From: Paraburkholderia ginsengisoli NBRC 100965
GTDB lineage: Bacteria > Pseudomonadota > Gammaproteobacteria > Burkholderiales > Burkholderiaceae
NCBI RefSeq assembly: GCF_000739735.1
Contig: NZ_BBJF01000023.1
Coordinates: 62,001 to 126,000, forward strand
Reading direction: 5' to 3'
Length of the DNA stretch: 64,000 nucleotides
Positions 30,360-40,500 of the stretch are shown here, in pieces. Below the pieces are notes generated by a model. That model made no database searches. It saw nothing but the letters and a program-made list of their open reading frames with translations, and was not told the origin of the DNA. The translations under genes were made by a program, and so were the position numbers. Position 1 is the stretch's first letter, and each line of letters opens with the position of its first letter.

Positions 30360-31651
30360 AAAATCCGCTGAACACGCTGTTCGGCAGAATGGCGTTGCTG
30401 TCGGCGGCGGTGTTGTTCGCGATTCAGGCCGGCTGGTTCGTGCTGGTGGTGATGCAGCCGCCGCGCCATGAAGTCGACGGCTTTGCACGCGGCATTCTGC
30501 TGGTGCTGCAAGCGATCAACGGCGAGCCGCTCAAGGGCGCCGCGCTCGCGCCCGCGTTGCGCGTGCATCTGGTCCCCACCTGGAACATGCCGGCCAGCGT
30601 GCATCTGCGCACGCCGACCACTCATCCGCTCGTTGAACTGACCCGGCATCTGCGAGAGAACCTGCCGCCCGGCACGCAGATCGCCGTCGACGACGTGCAT
30701 CCGCCGCAACTCTGGGTGCTGTTCCCGGGCAAGTCGAACTGGGTCGTCGTGCCGGTCGACGTGCCGCCGCGCCCGCGCTTTCTGATCGAAGGCGCGTCGA
30801 TGCTGCTCGCCGCGCTGATACTTTCGCTGTTCGCCGTGTGGCAGATGCAGCGGCCGCTGTCGCGTGTTGCCGACGCCGCGCGCGCATTCGGCTCGGGCGG
30901 GCGGCCCGAGCCGGTGACCGTGCAAGGTCCGCGCGAACTGCGCGATCTGATCGGCTCGTTTAACGACATGATGCGGCGTCTGAACGAAGCCGGCGACGAC
31001 CAGGCGGTGATGCTGGCCGGCGTCGCACACGACCTGAAAGCGCCGCTCACGCGGCTGAAGTTGCGCGCGAGCGTGCTGGTGGCGGAGAGCGAGCGCGCCG
31101 GTCTGATCCGCGACGTCGATTCGCTGACCAACATCGTCCAGCAGTTTCTCGAATTCGCCGGTCAATCCGCCGACGCCGGTCCGCCGATCGAAGTCGAAGA
31201 GTTTCTGCGCGAGCAGTTCTCGTCCGGCGACGCTATCGGCGAGACGTCGGGCGACAGCGCGGAAGCGCCGCTGTTCAGGCTCGATCTGCAGGCAGGCCCA
31301 TCGTTCACGTTGCCGCGCACGCTGCTCGACCGGCTCGTGACGAACCTCGTCGACAACGCGCTCGAACACGGCACGCCGCCAGTCGACATCGCCACCGCGC
31401 GTGACGATCGCCACTGGGTGATCAGCGTGCGGGACCACGGTCCCGGCATTCCCGACGAGCGCATCGCCGCCGCGATGAAACCATTCGTGCGACTCGACGC
31501 GGCGCGTGGCGGCGAAGGCCATTGCGGACTTGGCCTCGCGATCGTCGCGCGGCTCGCGCATGATCGCGGCGGACGTTGTCATGTGCGCAATCACGCGCAA
31601 GGCGGGCTGGACGTGCGGATCGAATTGCCGGTTGCGGCGGCTCCGGCGTAA
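30356..31651 (+). CDS. Sensor histidine kinase
   Basis: A 431-residue inner-membrane kinase: membrane helix at about 12-33, a roughly 105-residue periplasmic loop, second helix about 143-162, HAMP (163-215), H-box with H225 (AGVAHDLKAPLTRLK), and HATPase with N-box LVTNLVDNALEHG, RDHGPGIP and GLGLAIV. The architecture is EnvZ-like. It is translationally coupled to the regulator upstream. The periplasmic sensor region was not recognised, so the signal is unknown. Confidence 0.95.
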   Translation: MKNPLNTLFGRMALLSAAVLFAIQAGWFVLVVMQPPRHEVDGFARGILLVLQAINGEPLKGAALAPALRVHLVPTWNMPASVHLRTPTTHPLVELTRHLRENLPPGTQIAVDDVHPPQLWVLFPGKSNWVVVPVDVPPRPRFLIEGASMLLAALILSLFAVWQMQRPLSRVADAARAFGSGGRPEPVTVQGPRELRDLIGSFNDMMRRLNEAGDDQAVMLAGVAHDLKAPLTRLKLRASVLVAESERAGLIRDVDSLTNIVQQFLEFAGQSADAGPPIEVEEFLREQFSSGDAIGETSGDSAEAPLFRLDLQAGPSFTLPRTLLDRLVTNLVDNALEHGTPPVDIATARDDRHWVISVRDHGPGIPDERIAAAMKPFVRLDAARGGEGHCGLGLAIVARLAHDRGGRCHVRNHAQGGLDVRIELPVAAAPA

Positions 31652-31770
31652 TCGGAAAGCGCCGAGGAGCGGATCGGCGTACGGGGCGCTTACGTGCCCT
31701 TACCGGATGGACCTTCGCGATAATCGCGGCCGTATAGTCATCGACTGCAACCTCGATGCCGCCCTTCTCT

Positions 31771-31803
31771 GTCCGCCCGCCTACCTGGGGCGGACTTTTT
31801 TTT
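31771..31803 (+). terminator. Intrinsic terminator after the two-component operon
   Basis: GTCCGCCC pairs with GGGCGGAC around a short loop, followed by eight T (31796-31803). It lies about 120 bases beyond the kinase stop and just before the convergent phosphatase-like gene. Confidence 0.8.
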
Positions 31804-31823
31804 GCCCGCGACGCTCGCGCGGT

Positions 31824-32702
31824 TCAGCTCACGAGCCGGGCGCGCAACGTGTCGATCGTGGTTTGCGACATGCCGAGGCCGCGCGTCAGATAGTTCGCCA
31901 TCGTGCCGTAGCTCGACTGCACCTGATCGAAGCCGGCTTGCAGATAACTCTCCTGAACTTCCAGCAACGGCAACTGGATCGCGGCGACGGCCTCGCCGTC
32001 CTGCGCGCGCAGCGTGTCGGCCTGCGCATTGATCGACGTCGCCAGATAGATGTTGCTGAGCAGATAGTCCTGCATGATCACGTCGAGCGGCACGTTGGAG
32101 ATGCTCAGCAGCAGCGCCGCGACCCAGCCCGCGCGATCCTTACCCGCGTTCGAATGAAACAGTTGCGCGCCGGCGCCGTCGGCCAGATGCGTCAGCAGCG
32201 TGCCGTATGCCGCGCGTTGCGCGGCGCCGGTCACATAGCCGCGCGCTTGTGCTTCCATGAATGCGGCGGCGGCCGCCGCCGTGTCCAGCGGGGGCACCAC
32301 GAAGTCGCTGCTGCCGAGCACGTTGAACGTCTGCGCCGTCGCGCCGGCCGGCAGCACATCGTCGTCCCGCGCGACTTCGCCGGGCGTGCGCAGATCGTAG
32401 ACCGATGCGATGCCGAGTTTGTCGATCGACGCTTCGTCGGCGCTGCTCAGTGTCAGCACATTCGCGCGATAGAACGCACCGCGCCGCATCCGCTTGCCGT
32501 CGACGGTCATGTAGCCCGCGCCGACACCCGCCAGATCGCGAAAGTTGCTGACCGACGCAAGACGCGGCGTTTCCGGCAACTCGGCGTCGAGATTGCCGCC
32601 GCCGCACGCCGACAGCAGCGCGCCGCCGAAACCGGAGGCCAGCACCACATTCGCGGAGCCCTTCAGGAAGCCCCTGCGCGACAGCGATACCGAGTCGCGC
32701 AT
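31824..32702 (-). CDS. Tat-exported tyrosine-phosphatase-like lipoprotein, catalytic Cys replaced
   Basis: A 292-residue member of the bacterial tyrosine/serine phosphatase family (PF13350-like): NFRDLAG near 53-59, YDLRTPGEV at 102-110 and the P-loop at 183-190. The P-loop reads H-S-N-A-G-K-D-R, so the nucleophilic Cys of the H-C-x5-R motif is Ser184, predicting loss of normal phosphatase activity. The N terminus has a twin-arginine motif (SRRGFLKG, 8-15) followed by a lipobox-like LLSAC (C33). The ATG at 32702 is chosen because it gives a standard Tat signal. Confidence 0.88.
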   Translation of the reverse strand: MRDSVSLSRRGFLKGSANVVLASGFGGALLSACGGGNLDAELPETPRLASVSNFRDLAGVGAGYMTVDGKRMRRGAFYRANVLTLSSADEASIDKLGIASVYDLRTPGEVARDDDVLPAGATAQTFNVLGSSDFVVPPLDTAAAAAAFMEAQARGYVTGAAQRAAYGTLLTHLADGAGAQLFHSNAGKDRAGWVAALLLSISNVPLDVIMQDYLLSNIYLATSINAQADTLRAQDGEAVAAIQLPLLEVQESYLQAGFDQVQSSYGTMANYLTRGLGMSQTTIDTLRARLVS

Positions 32703-33136
32703 GCCGTACTGGGCCCTCACGATCGAACTCGCGAAGCGGCGGGACGGCGAGCGGTTTTTCGCGGTTGCGGGCATTAGGCGTGGGTGACGCGGACGTGAGG
32801 AGGGGGTTCGCAGCATCGACGCTGCGCGCGCAGTTTAACGGTGGTCAATATCTTTTGCGTTACACGGTAGTAGTTGGTAAGGGAAGGCGAGGTGCGGGTT
32901 GGGCCACTGGCGGCGGCATGATCGGCCAGCCTGCAAGACGTTGCGCTGCGTGCGGAGCCGTTTCCAGTGGCCTGCTTTCTTATCGGCGATTAGCGACGGT
33001 TAGCGACGCTTATCCGCGATTACCGAGCCCGCCATTTTTGACCACAACTGGCCGCACGACGCCTCATCCCCGTAGAATACAAACACCCTTCTATCAAGCC
33101 GCCGCCGGCAGAAAGACCTGGAGACCACAACAAAAC
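32703..33136. other. Divergent intergenic region
   Basis: About 430 bases between the phosphatase-like gene and the MFS gene, which point apart. No supported gene is seen; in-frame extensions of both neighbours enter it but lack ribosome-binding sites. A GGAGA box 12 bases before 33137 belongs to the MFS gene. Confidence 0.45.
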
Positions 33137-34396
33137 ATGCCTTCTCTCCAATGGTTCACCGAGCTGACCACGCGCGAACGTCGCACGCTTTACGCCGGTT
33201 TCGGCGGCTATGCGGTCGATGCCTTCGACTTCATGATTTACTCGTTCCTCATCCCGACGCTGATCGCGACATGGGGGATGACCAAAAGCGAAGCTGGCAT
33301 GATCGCCACCAGTTCGCTGATCTCGTCGGCCATCGGCGGCTGGCTCGCAGGCATTCTCGCCGACCGCTATGGGCGCATCCGCGTGCTGCAATGGACCATC
33401 GCCACCTTCGCGATCTTCACCTTCCTCTCCGGCTTCACCAATTCGTTCTGGCAACTGCTCACGACGCGCACGCTGCAGGGCATCGGCTTCGGCGGTGAGT
33501 GGTCGGTGGTGACGATCATGATGGCCGAGACGATCCGCTCGCCGCAGCATCGCGCCAAAGCGGTCGGCACCGTGCAAAGCAGCTGGTCGTTCGGCTGGGC
33601 CGCGGCGGCGATCGTCTACTGGGCAGCCTTCGCCCTGCTGCCGGAACAGTACGCCTGGCGCGCGTGCTTCTGGATCGGCCTGCTGCCCGCGGCGTGGATC
33701 ATCTACATCCGCCGCAATGTGAGCGACCCGGAGATTTACCTGGAGACGCGCCGCGCCCGCGAAAGCGGTTTCGACACCTCGCATTTCATGCAGATCTTCT
33801 CGGCCGCGCATGTGAAGACCACGCTGCTCGGCAGCGTGTTGTGCACCGGCATGCTCGGCGGCTATTACGCGATCACCACGTGGCTGCCGACTTATCTGAA
33901 GACCGTGCGCCATCTGTCGGTGTTCAACACCAGCGGCTATCTGATCGTGCTGATCGTCGGTTCGTTCACCGGCTATATCGTCGGAGCCATCCTGTGCGAC
34001 CGGATAGGCCGGCGTCCGTCGTTCGTGCTGTTCGCGATCGGCTCGTTCGTGCTCGGCATGGTCTACACGATGCTGCCGATCACCGACCTGATGATGCTCG
34101 CGCTCGGCTTTCCGCTCGGCATCGTCGTGCAAGGGATTTTCGCTGGCGTGGGCGCGTATCTGTCGGAGCTTTATCCGAACGAAATACGCGGTTCGGGCCA
34201 GGGCTTCTGCTACAACCTTGGGCGCGGACTCGGCTCGTTCTTTCCGATCCTCGTCGGTACACTGTCGCAAACCATGACGCTCGTGAAGGCGATGGGCATC
34301 GTGGCCGGCTCGGGCTACCTGCTCGTGATCGTCGCCGCGTTGTGTCTGCCTGAAACCAAGGGCAAGGTGCTTGGGGCGACCCGCACCGCTTCCTGA
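33137..34396 (+). CDS. MFS transporter, metabolite:H+ symporter type
   Basis: A 419-residue major facilitator with 12 predicted membrane segments. The first helix holds D-A-F-D in YAVDAFDFMIYSF, typical of the aromatic acid/sialic acid (AAHS, NanT-like) groups; loop 2-3 carries motif A (GILADRYGRIRVL), repeated in the second half as CDRIGRRPS. It precedes a D-amino-acid dehydrogenase gene by 39 bases, so an amino acid or related acid is a plausible substrate, by inference. Confidence 0.93.
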   Translation: MPSLQWFTELTTRERRTLYAGFGGYAVDAFDFMIYSFLIPTLIATWGMTKSEAGMIATSSLISSAIGGWLAGILADRYGRIRVLQWTIATFAIFTFLSGFTNSFWQLLTTRTLQGIGFGGEWSVVTIMMAETIRSPQHRAKAVGTVQSSWSFGWAAAAIVYWAAFALLPEQYAWRACFWIGLLPAAWIIYIRRNVSDPEIYLETRRARESGFDTSHFMQIFSAAHVKTTLLGSVLCTGMLGGYYAITTWLPTYLKTVRHLSVFNTSGYLIVLIVGSFTGYIVGAILCDRIGRRPSFVLFAIGSFVLGMVYTMLPITDLMMLALGFPLGIVVQGIFAGVGAYLSELYPNEIRGSGQGFCYNLGRGLGSFFPILVGTLSQTMTLVKAMGIVAGSGYLLVIVAALCLPETKGKVLGATRTAS

Positions 34397-34435
34397 AGTC
34401 GCCAGCATTCGCCCGAATTCGCGCAGTACACACAC

Positions 34436-35701
34436 ATGAAAACGATCGTTCTCGGCGGCGGCGTGATCGGCGTCGCCAGCGCTTTTTACCTGTGCCAGCA
34501 GGGCTGCGACGTCACGGTGATCGAGCGCGAACCCGACGTCGCGCTCTCCACCAGCTTCGGCAACGCGGGCGTCATCGCGCCGGGCTACGTGACGCCGTGG
34601 GCCGCGCCGGGCATGCCGGCGAAGATTCTCAAGTACCTGTTCAAGCCAGCCTCGCCGCTGATCTTCCGGCCGACCTTCGATCCCGCGCAATGGCGCTGGA
34701 TCGCGCGCTGGCTGCGCGAATGCGATCTCGAACGCTTTCGCGTCAACAAGCAGCGGATGCAGCGCATCGCCTACTACAGCCGCGATTGCCTGCACGAATT
34801 TCGCGGCCGCCATCCGTTTGACTACGGCCGCAGCCAGGGCTATCTGCAACTGTTCCGCAGCGAGTACGACCTCGAACTTGCGCAACCGGCGCTCGCGGTG
34901 CTGCGCGATGCGGGCATCGTGCATCGGGAGATCGGCGCGGCGCAGTGTGTCGAGATCGAACCGGGTTTGCGCTGGGCGCGCCAGACGCCACTCGCGGGTC
35001 TCTATCTGCCCGACGACGAAGCCGGCGACTGCGCGCGCTTCACCCGCGAGTTGCGGGCGATCTGCGAGCGCAACGGTGTGCGCTTTCGTTTCGACACGAG
35101 AGTCGCGTCGCTCGATGTACGCGGCTGCAAGGTGCGTGGTGTGCATATCGACAGCGAGCGCGGCGAGGAGACGGTGCAGGCCGAGGCCGTGGTGGTCGCA
35201 CTCGGCGTGGATAGCGCGGCGCTGCTCGCGCCGCTCGGCGTGAAGGTGCCGCTCTATCCGGTGAAGGGCTATTCGGCGACGCTGCCCGTCATCGACGAAG
35301 AAAAAGCGCCGCGCGCGGCGCTGATGGACGAGTCGCTGAAAACGGCGATCACGCGCTTCGGCAACAATCTGCGCGTGGCCGGCACGGCGGAACTCGGCGA
35401 CAGCCGAACGACCTTGCGCGAGCAGGCGTTGCAGACGTTGCTGAAAGTACTCGGCGACTGGTTCCCGCACGCGGCCAATCCGACCTCCGCGCATTTCTGG
35501 GTAGGCCGCCGGCCGATGACGCCCGACGGCGCGCCGCTGCTCGGTCCGTCGGGCGTGGAGAATCTGTGGCTGAACCTTGGACACGGCTCGACCGGCTGGG
35601 CGATGTCGATGGGTTCGGGACGCGTGGTCGCGGACCTGATCGCGCGGCGCAAGCCGGAGATCGATCTCGACGGGCTGACATTGGCACGGTATCGGAAGTA
35701 G
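34436..35701 (+). CDS. dadA: D-amino acid dehydrogenase (DadA-like)
   Basis: FAD-dependent, quinone-linked oxidation of D-amino acids to 2-oxo acids at the inner membrane. The 421-residue protein has the GGGVIGVASAFYL fold start, STSFGNAGVIAPG, the conserved YPVKGYSAT and the C-terminal GHGSTGWAMSMGSG. The length is typical of DadA. The MFS gene upstream probably shares its transcript, and a strong terminator follows. Confidence 0.94.
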   Translation: MKTIVLGGGVIGVASAFYLCQQGCDVTVIEREPDVALSTSFGNAGVIAPGYVTPWAAPGMPAKILKYLFKPASPLIFRPTFDPAQWRWIARWLRECDLERFRVNKQRMQRIAYYSRDCLHEFRGRHPFDYGRSQGYLQLFRSEYDLELAQPALAVLRDAGIVHREIGAAQCVEIEPGLRWARQTPLAGLYLPDDEAGDCARFTRELRAICERNGVRFRFDTRVASLDVRGCKVRGVHIDSERGEETVQAEAVVVALGVDSAALLAPLGVKVPLYPVKGYSATLPVIDEEKAPRAALMDESLKTAITRFGNNLRVAGTAELGDSRTTLREQALQTLLKVLGDWFPHAANPTSAHFWVGRRPMTPDGAPLLGPSGVENLWLNLGHGSTGWAMSMGSGRVVADLIARRKPEIDLDGLTLARYRK

Positions 35702-35751
35702 CGGCGCATTTCCATCGCGCCAGCGGGCGGCAGGAAGCGCCCAGATGTTGA

Positions 35752-35794
35752 AAAGCCGGGTCCACCTTCGCAGGTGGCCCGGCTTTGTTTTTTT
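35752..35794 (+). terminator. Intrinsic terminator after dadA
   Basis: A long hairpin, with AAGCCGGGTCCACCT paired to AGGTGGCCCGGCTT around a TCGC loop, is followed by TTTGTTTTTTT. It lies 50 bases past the dadA stop and ends the MFS-dadA unit. The left flank has only a short A-run, so action on the opposing gltD transcript would be weaker. Confidence 0.88.
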
Positions 35795-35915
35795 ACCGCT
35801 TGCTGTACCGCTTTATGTGCCGCTTATGTAGCACATTGTCGTCTCCACCTCTTCCTGCAAACGGGTGGCTGGCTTTCGCGCTTCAGCGGCGAAACCAGCC
35901 CGAGAGACGTTTAAC

Positions 35916-37385
35916 TTAACGCGGCAGCTCCGAATGACCCATCAGGAACGCATCGACCGAGCGCGCGCACTGACGACCTTCGCGGATCGCCCACACCACC
36001 AGCGACTGACCACGACGCATATCGCCCGCGGTGAACACCTTGTCCACCGACGTGTAATACGACTTGTCGCCTTCGGTCGCGGCGCGCACGTTGCCGCGCG
36101 CATCCTTGTCGACGCCGAACGCTTCGAGCACTGGCGACACCGGCTGCGTGAAACCCATCGCGAGCAGCACCAGATCGGCCTTCATTTCGAATTCCGAGTT
36201 CGGCACTTCCTGCATCTTGCCGTCCTTCCATTCGACGCGCGCGGCAATCAGCTTCTCGACCTTGCCGTTCTTGCCTTCGAGGCGCTTGGTCGCAACCGCC
36301 CAATCGCGCTCGCAGCCTTCGTCATGCGACGACGACGTGCGCAGCTTGATCGGCCAGTACGGCCACACGAGCGGCTTGTTCTCTTCTTCCGGCGGTTGCG
36401 GCAGCAGTTCGAATTGCGTGACGCTCTTCGCGCCATGACGATTCGACGTGCCCACACAGTCCGAACCCGTATCGCCGCCGCCGATCACGACGACGTGCTT
36501 GCCCTTCGCGAGCAGCTGGTTCGTGACCTTATCGCCAGCATTGACCTTGTTCTGCTGCGGCAGGAAGTCCATTGCGTAGTGCACGCCTTCCAGCTCACGG
36601 CCCGGCACCGGCAGATCGCGCGGCGTTTCCGAGCCGCCGGCAATCACGACCGCGTCGAACTGTTCCTTCAGCTCGGCCGGCGTGATGGTTTCCTTCGCCG
36701 TGTTACCGATGTAGGCCGGCAGCGAATCCGCCTTGCCGACGAACACGTTCGCGCGGAACGTCACGCCTTCGGCTTCCATCTGGCGCATGCGGCGATCGAT
36801 CAGCCACTTCTCCAGCTTGAAGTCGGGAATGCCATAACGCAGCAGGCCGCCGATTCGGTCGTTCTTCTCGAATATAGTGACATCGTGCCCCGCGCGCGCG
36901 AGTTGCTGCGCGACGGCCAAACCGGCGGGGCCAGAGCCGACCACCGCGACCTTCTTGCCGGTCTTGTGCTTCGGCGGCTGCGGCGCAACCCAGCCTTCGG
37001 CCCACGCTTTGTCGATGATCGCGTGTTCGATCGACTTGATGCCAACCGGGTCGTCGTTGATGCCGAGCGTGCACGCCGCTTCGCACGGTGCCGGGCAGAT
37101 GCGGCCCGTGAACTCGGGGAAGTTGTTCGTCGAGTGCAGCACTTCGATCGCGTTCTTCCAGTCCTGATGGAACACCAGGTCGTTGAAGTCCGGGATGATG
37201 TTGTTCACCGGGCAGCCGTTGTTGCAGAACGGAATGCCGCAGTCCATGCAACGCGCGCCTTGAATCTTCGCTTCGTCGTCGGTGAGTGCCGCGACGAATT
37301 CCTTGTAGTGCTTCACACGCGTGAGCGGAGCTTCGTACGCCTCGTGGCGGCGTTCGAACTCGAGAAAACCGGTTGCCTTGCCCAT
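35916..37385 (-). CDS. gltD: Glutamate synthase small subunit
   Basis: Electron-input subunit of NADPH-GOGAT, 489 residues. The N-terminal Fe-S domain has two Cys clusters ([11 protein letters not shown] and CPAPCEAAC); the FAD fold follows with [13 protein letters not shown] and the NADPH fold with [12 protein letters not shown]. The ATG at 37385 ([10 protein letters not shown]) is the standard start. It lies 115 bases downstream of gltB. Confidence 0.98.
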   Translation of the reverse strand: MGKATGFLEFERRHEAYEAPLTRVKHYKEFVAALTDDEAKIQGARCMDCGIPFCNNGCPVNNIIPDFNDLVFHQDWKNAIEVLHSTNNFPEFTGRICPAPCEAACTLGINDDPVGIKSIEHAIIDKAWAEGWVAPQPPKHKTGKKVAVVGSGPAGLAVAQQLARAGHDVTIFEKNDRIGGLLRYGIPDFKLEKWLIDRRMRQMEAEGVTFRANVFVGKADSLPAYIGNTAKETITPAELKEQFDAVVIAGGSETPRDLPVPGRELEGVHYAMDFLPQQNKVNAGDKVTNQLLAKGKHVVVIGGGDTGSDCVGTSNRHGAKSVTQFELLPQPPEEENKPLVWPYWPIKLRTSSSHDEGCERDWAVATKRLEGKNGKVEKLIAARVEWKDGKMQEVPNSEFEMKADLVLLAMGFTQPVSPVLEAFGVDKDARGNVRAATEGDKSYYTSVDKVFTAGDMRRGQSLVVWAIREGRQCARSVDAFLMGHSELPR

Positions 37386-37500
37386 GTGGTTCTCTTCTCT
37401 ATCTGTATCTAGGGGTGATCTGGTCCCGCCGCGCATCGGCTTGCCGAGCGGCGGCGGGTACGGCTAAAGGTGACGTCCTGCTGATGAACAGCGCGGCGGA

Positions 37501-40500
37501 TCAGGCGGCGAGCACTTCCTTGTTCGCCTTCTTCGCTGCGAGTTCGCCCAGCGCGCGCTTGTATTCGGTCGGGAACACCTTCACGAATTGACGGCGCGAC
37601 GCGTCCCAGTTTTCGAGCAGCGCTTTCGCACGCGGCGAACCGGTGAACTGGAAGTGACGTTCGATGAGGCCCTTGAGCAGCGCTTCGTCGGTCGTCGCGC
37701 AGTGCCACAGACCCTTGTCGACCGTGCGCTCCTGTTCGGCCTGTTGCAGAACCGGCTCGAGCGCGACCATCGACTTGTTGCACTTGCCCGCGAACGTGCC
37801 GTCCGGATCGAACACATAAGCGATGCCGCCCGACATGCCGGCCGCGAAGTTACGGCCCGTTTCGCCGAGCACGACCACCGTGCCGCCCGTCATGTATTCG
37901 CAACCGTGATCGCCGGTGCCTTCGACGATCGCCGTCGCGCCCGAGTTACGCACGCAGAAGCGCTCGCCCGCGACGCCGCGGAAGAATGCTTCGCCTTCGA
38001 TCGCGCCGTACATCACCGTGTTGCCGCAGATGATGTTCTCTTCCGACTTGCCGCGGAAATCGTTGGTCGGACGGATGATGATGCGGCCACCCGACAGGCC
38101 CTTGCCCACGTAGTCGTTGCCGTCGCCGACCAGATCCAGCGTCACGCCCTTCGCGAGGAACGCGCCGAAGCTCTGACCCGCGGTGCCTTTCAACTGGATG
38201 TGCACCGTGTCGTCGGCGAGACCGTCGTGGCCGTACTTCTTCGCGATCGTGCCGGACAGCATCGCGCCGACCGTGCGGTTTACGTTGCGCACCGGCTGGA
38301 TGAACGACACGTGCTCGCCCTTCTCGATTGCCGCCTTCGCCTTCTCGATCAGCGTGTGGTCGAGGGCCTTGTCGAGGCCGTGGTCCTGCACGTCGACGTG
38401 CTTGCGCGCCACTTCAGCCGGCACTTGCGGCAGATAGAACACGCGCGAGAAGTCGAGACCCTTCGCCTTCCAGTGCTCGATGCCCTTCTTCGTGTCGAGC
38501 AGCTCGGCGCGGCCGATCAGGTCGTCGAACTTGCGGATGCCGAGTTGCGCCATGATTTCGCGCGCTTCTTCCGCAACGAAGAAGAAGAAGTTCACAACGT
38601 GTTCCGGCTGGCCCTTGAACTTCGCACGCAGCACCGGATCTTGCGTCGCGACGCCGACCGGGCACGTGTTCAGGTGGCACTTGCGCATCATGATGCAGCC
38701 TTCGACGACGAGCGGCGCCGTCGCGAAACCGAACTCGTCCGCGCCGAGCAGCGCGCCGATCACGACGTCGCGGCCGGTCTTCATCTGACCGTCAGCCTGC
38801 ACGCGGATACGACCGCGCAACTGGTTCAGCACCAGCGTTTGCTGCGTTTCGGCGAGACCGAGTTCCCACGGCGTGCCGGCATGCTTCACCGACGACAGCG
38901 GCGATGCGCCCGTGCCGCCATCATGGCCGGCGATCACGACGTGATCGGCCTTCGCCTTCGCGACACCCGCGGCAACCGTGCCGACGCCCGATTCCGACAC
39001 CAGCTTCACCGACACGCTGGCTGCCGAGTTGGCATTCTTCAGGTCGTGAATCAGCTGCGCCAGATCTTCGATCGAGTAGATGTCGTGGTGCGGCGGCGGC
39101 GAAATCAGGCCGACGCCCGGCACCGAGTAACGCAGCTTGCCGATGTACTCGGACACCTTGTGACCCGGCAGCTGACCGCCTTCGCCCGGCTTCGCGCCCT
39201 GCGCCATCTTGATCTGGATCTGATCGGCCGACGCGAGGTATTCCGCCGTCACGCCGAAACGGCCAGACGCCACCTGCTTGATGCGCGAGCGCAGCGAATC
39301 GCCTTCCTTCAATGGAATGTCGACGATCACTTCGTCGCCGATCACGGACTTCATCGTGTCGCCGTTCTTGATCGGAATGCCGCGCAGTTCGTTGCGATAA
39401 CGGTTCGCGTCCTCGCCGCCTTCGCCGGTGTTCGACTTGCCGCCGATGCGGTTCATCGCAACGGCCAGCGTGGCGTGCGCTTCGGTGCTGATCGAGCCCA
39501 TCGACATCGCGCCGGTCGCGAAACGCTTGACGATATCCTTCGCCGATTCGACTTCGTCGAGCGGGATCGCCTTGGTCGGATCGAACTTGAATTCGAACAG
39601 GCCGCGGAACGTCATGTGCCGCTTGGTCTGATCGTTGATCAGATGCGCGTATTCCTTGTACGTCTGGTACGAGTTGCTGCGTGCCGAGTGTTGCAGCTTG
39701 GCGATCGCATCCGGTGTCCACATGTGTTCTTCGCCGCGCACGCGATACGCGTACTCGCCGCCCGCGTCGAGCATGTTCGCGAGGACCGGGTTGTCGCCGA
39801 ACGCGTCGCGATGCAGACGGATCGCTTCTTCCGCGACGTCGAACAGCCCGATGCCGCCGACCTTCGACGACGTGCCCTTGAAGTACTTCTGCACGAGGTC
39901 TTCAGCGAGACCGACCGCTTCGAAAATCTGCGCGCCGGTGTACGACATGTAGGTCGAAATGCCCATCTTCGACATGACCTTCATCAGGCCCTTGCCGACT
40001 GCCTTCGTGAAGTTGTAGACCGCCTTCTCCGCCGACAGGTCGCCCTTCAGCCCGCTGGCGAGCTGGCCGAGCGTTTCCATCGCGAGGTACGGGTGCACGG
40101 CTTCCGCGCCGTAGCCCGCGAGCAGCGCGAAGTGGTGCGTTTCACGCGCCGAGCCGGTTTCGACGACCAGACCCGTGCTCGTGCGCAGACCTTGCTGCAC
40201 GAGGTGCGTGTGGATCGCGGCGGTGGCGAGCAGCGCCGGAATCGCGACGTTGTCGCGGTCGGTCTTGCGGTCCGACACGATCAGCATGTTGTAGCCGGAC
40301 TTGACCGCATCGACGGCTTCCGCGCACAGCGATGCGAGACGAGCCTCGATGCCTTCCTTGCCCCAAGCCACCGGATAGCAGATGTTCAGTTCGTACGAGC
40401 TGAACTTGCCGCCCGTGTACTGATCGATCGCGCGGATCTTCGCGATGTCCTTGAAGTCGAGCACCGGCTGCGACACTTCGAGACGCATCGGCGGGTTGAT

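Noticed and set aside
33020-35584. Minus-strand 854-codon open frame across the MFS and dadA genes
   Set aside because: It is an antisense shadow spanning two unrelated real genes, with biased composition.
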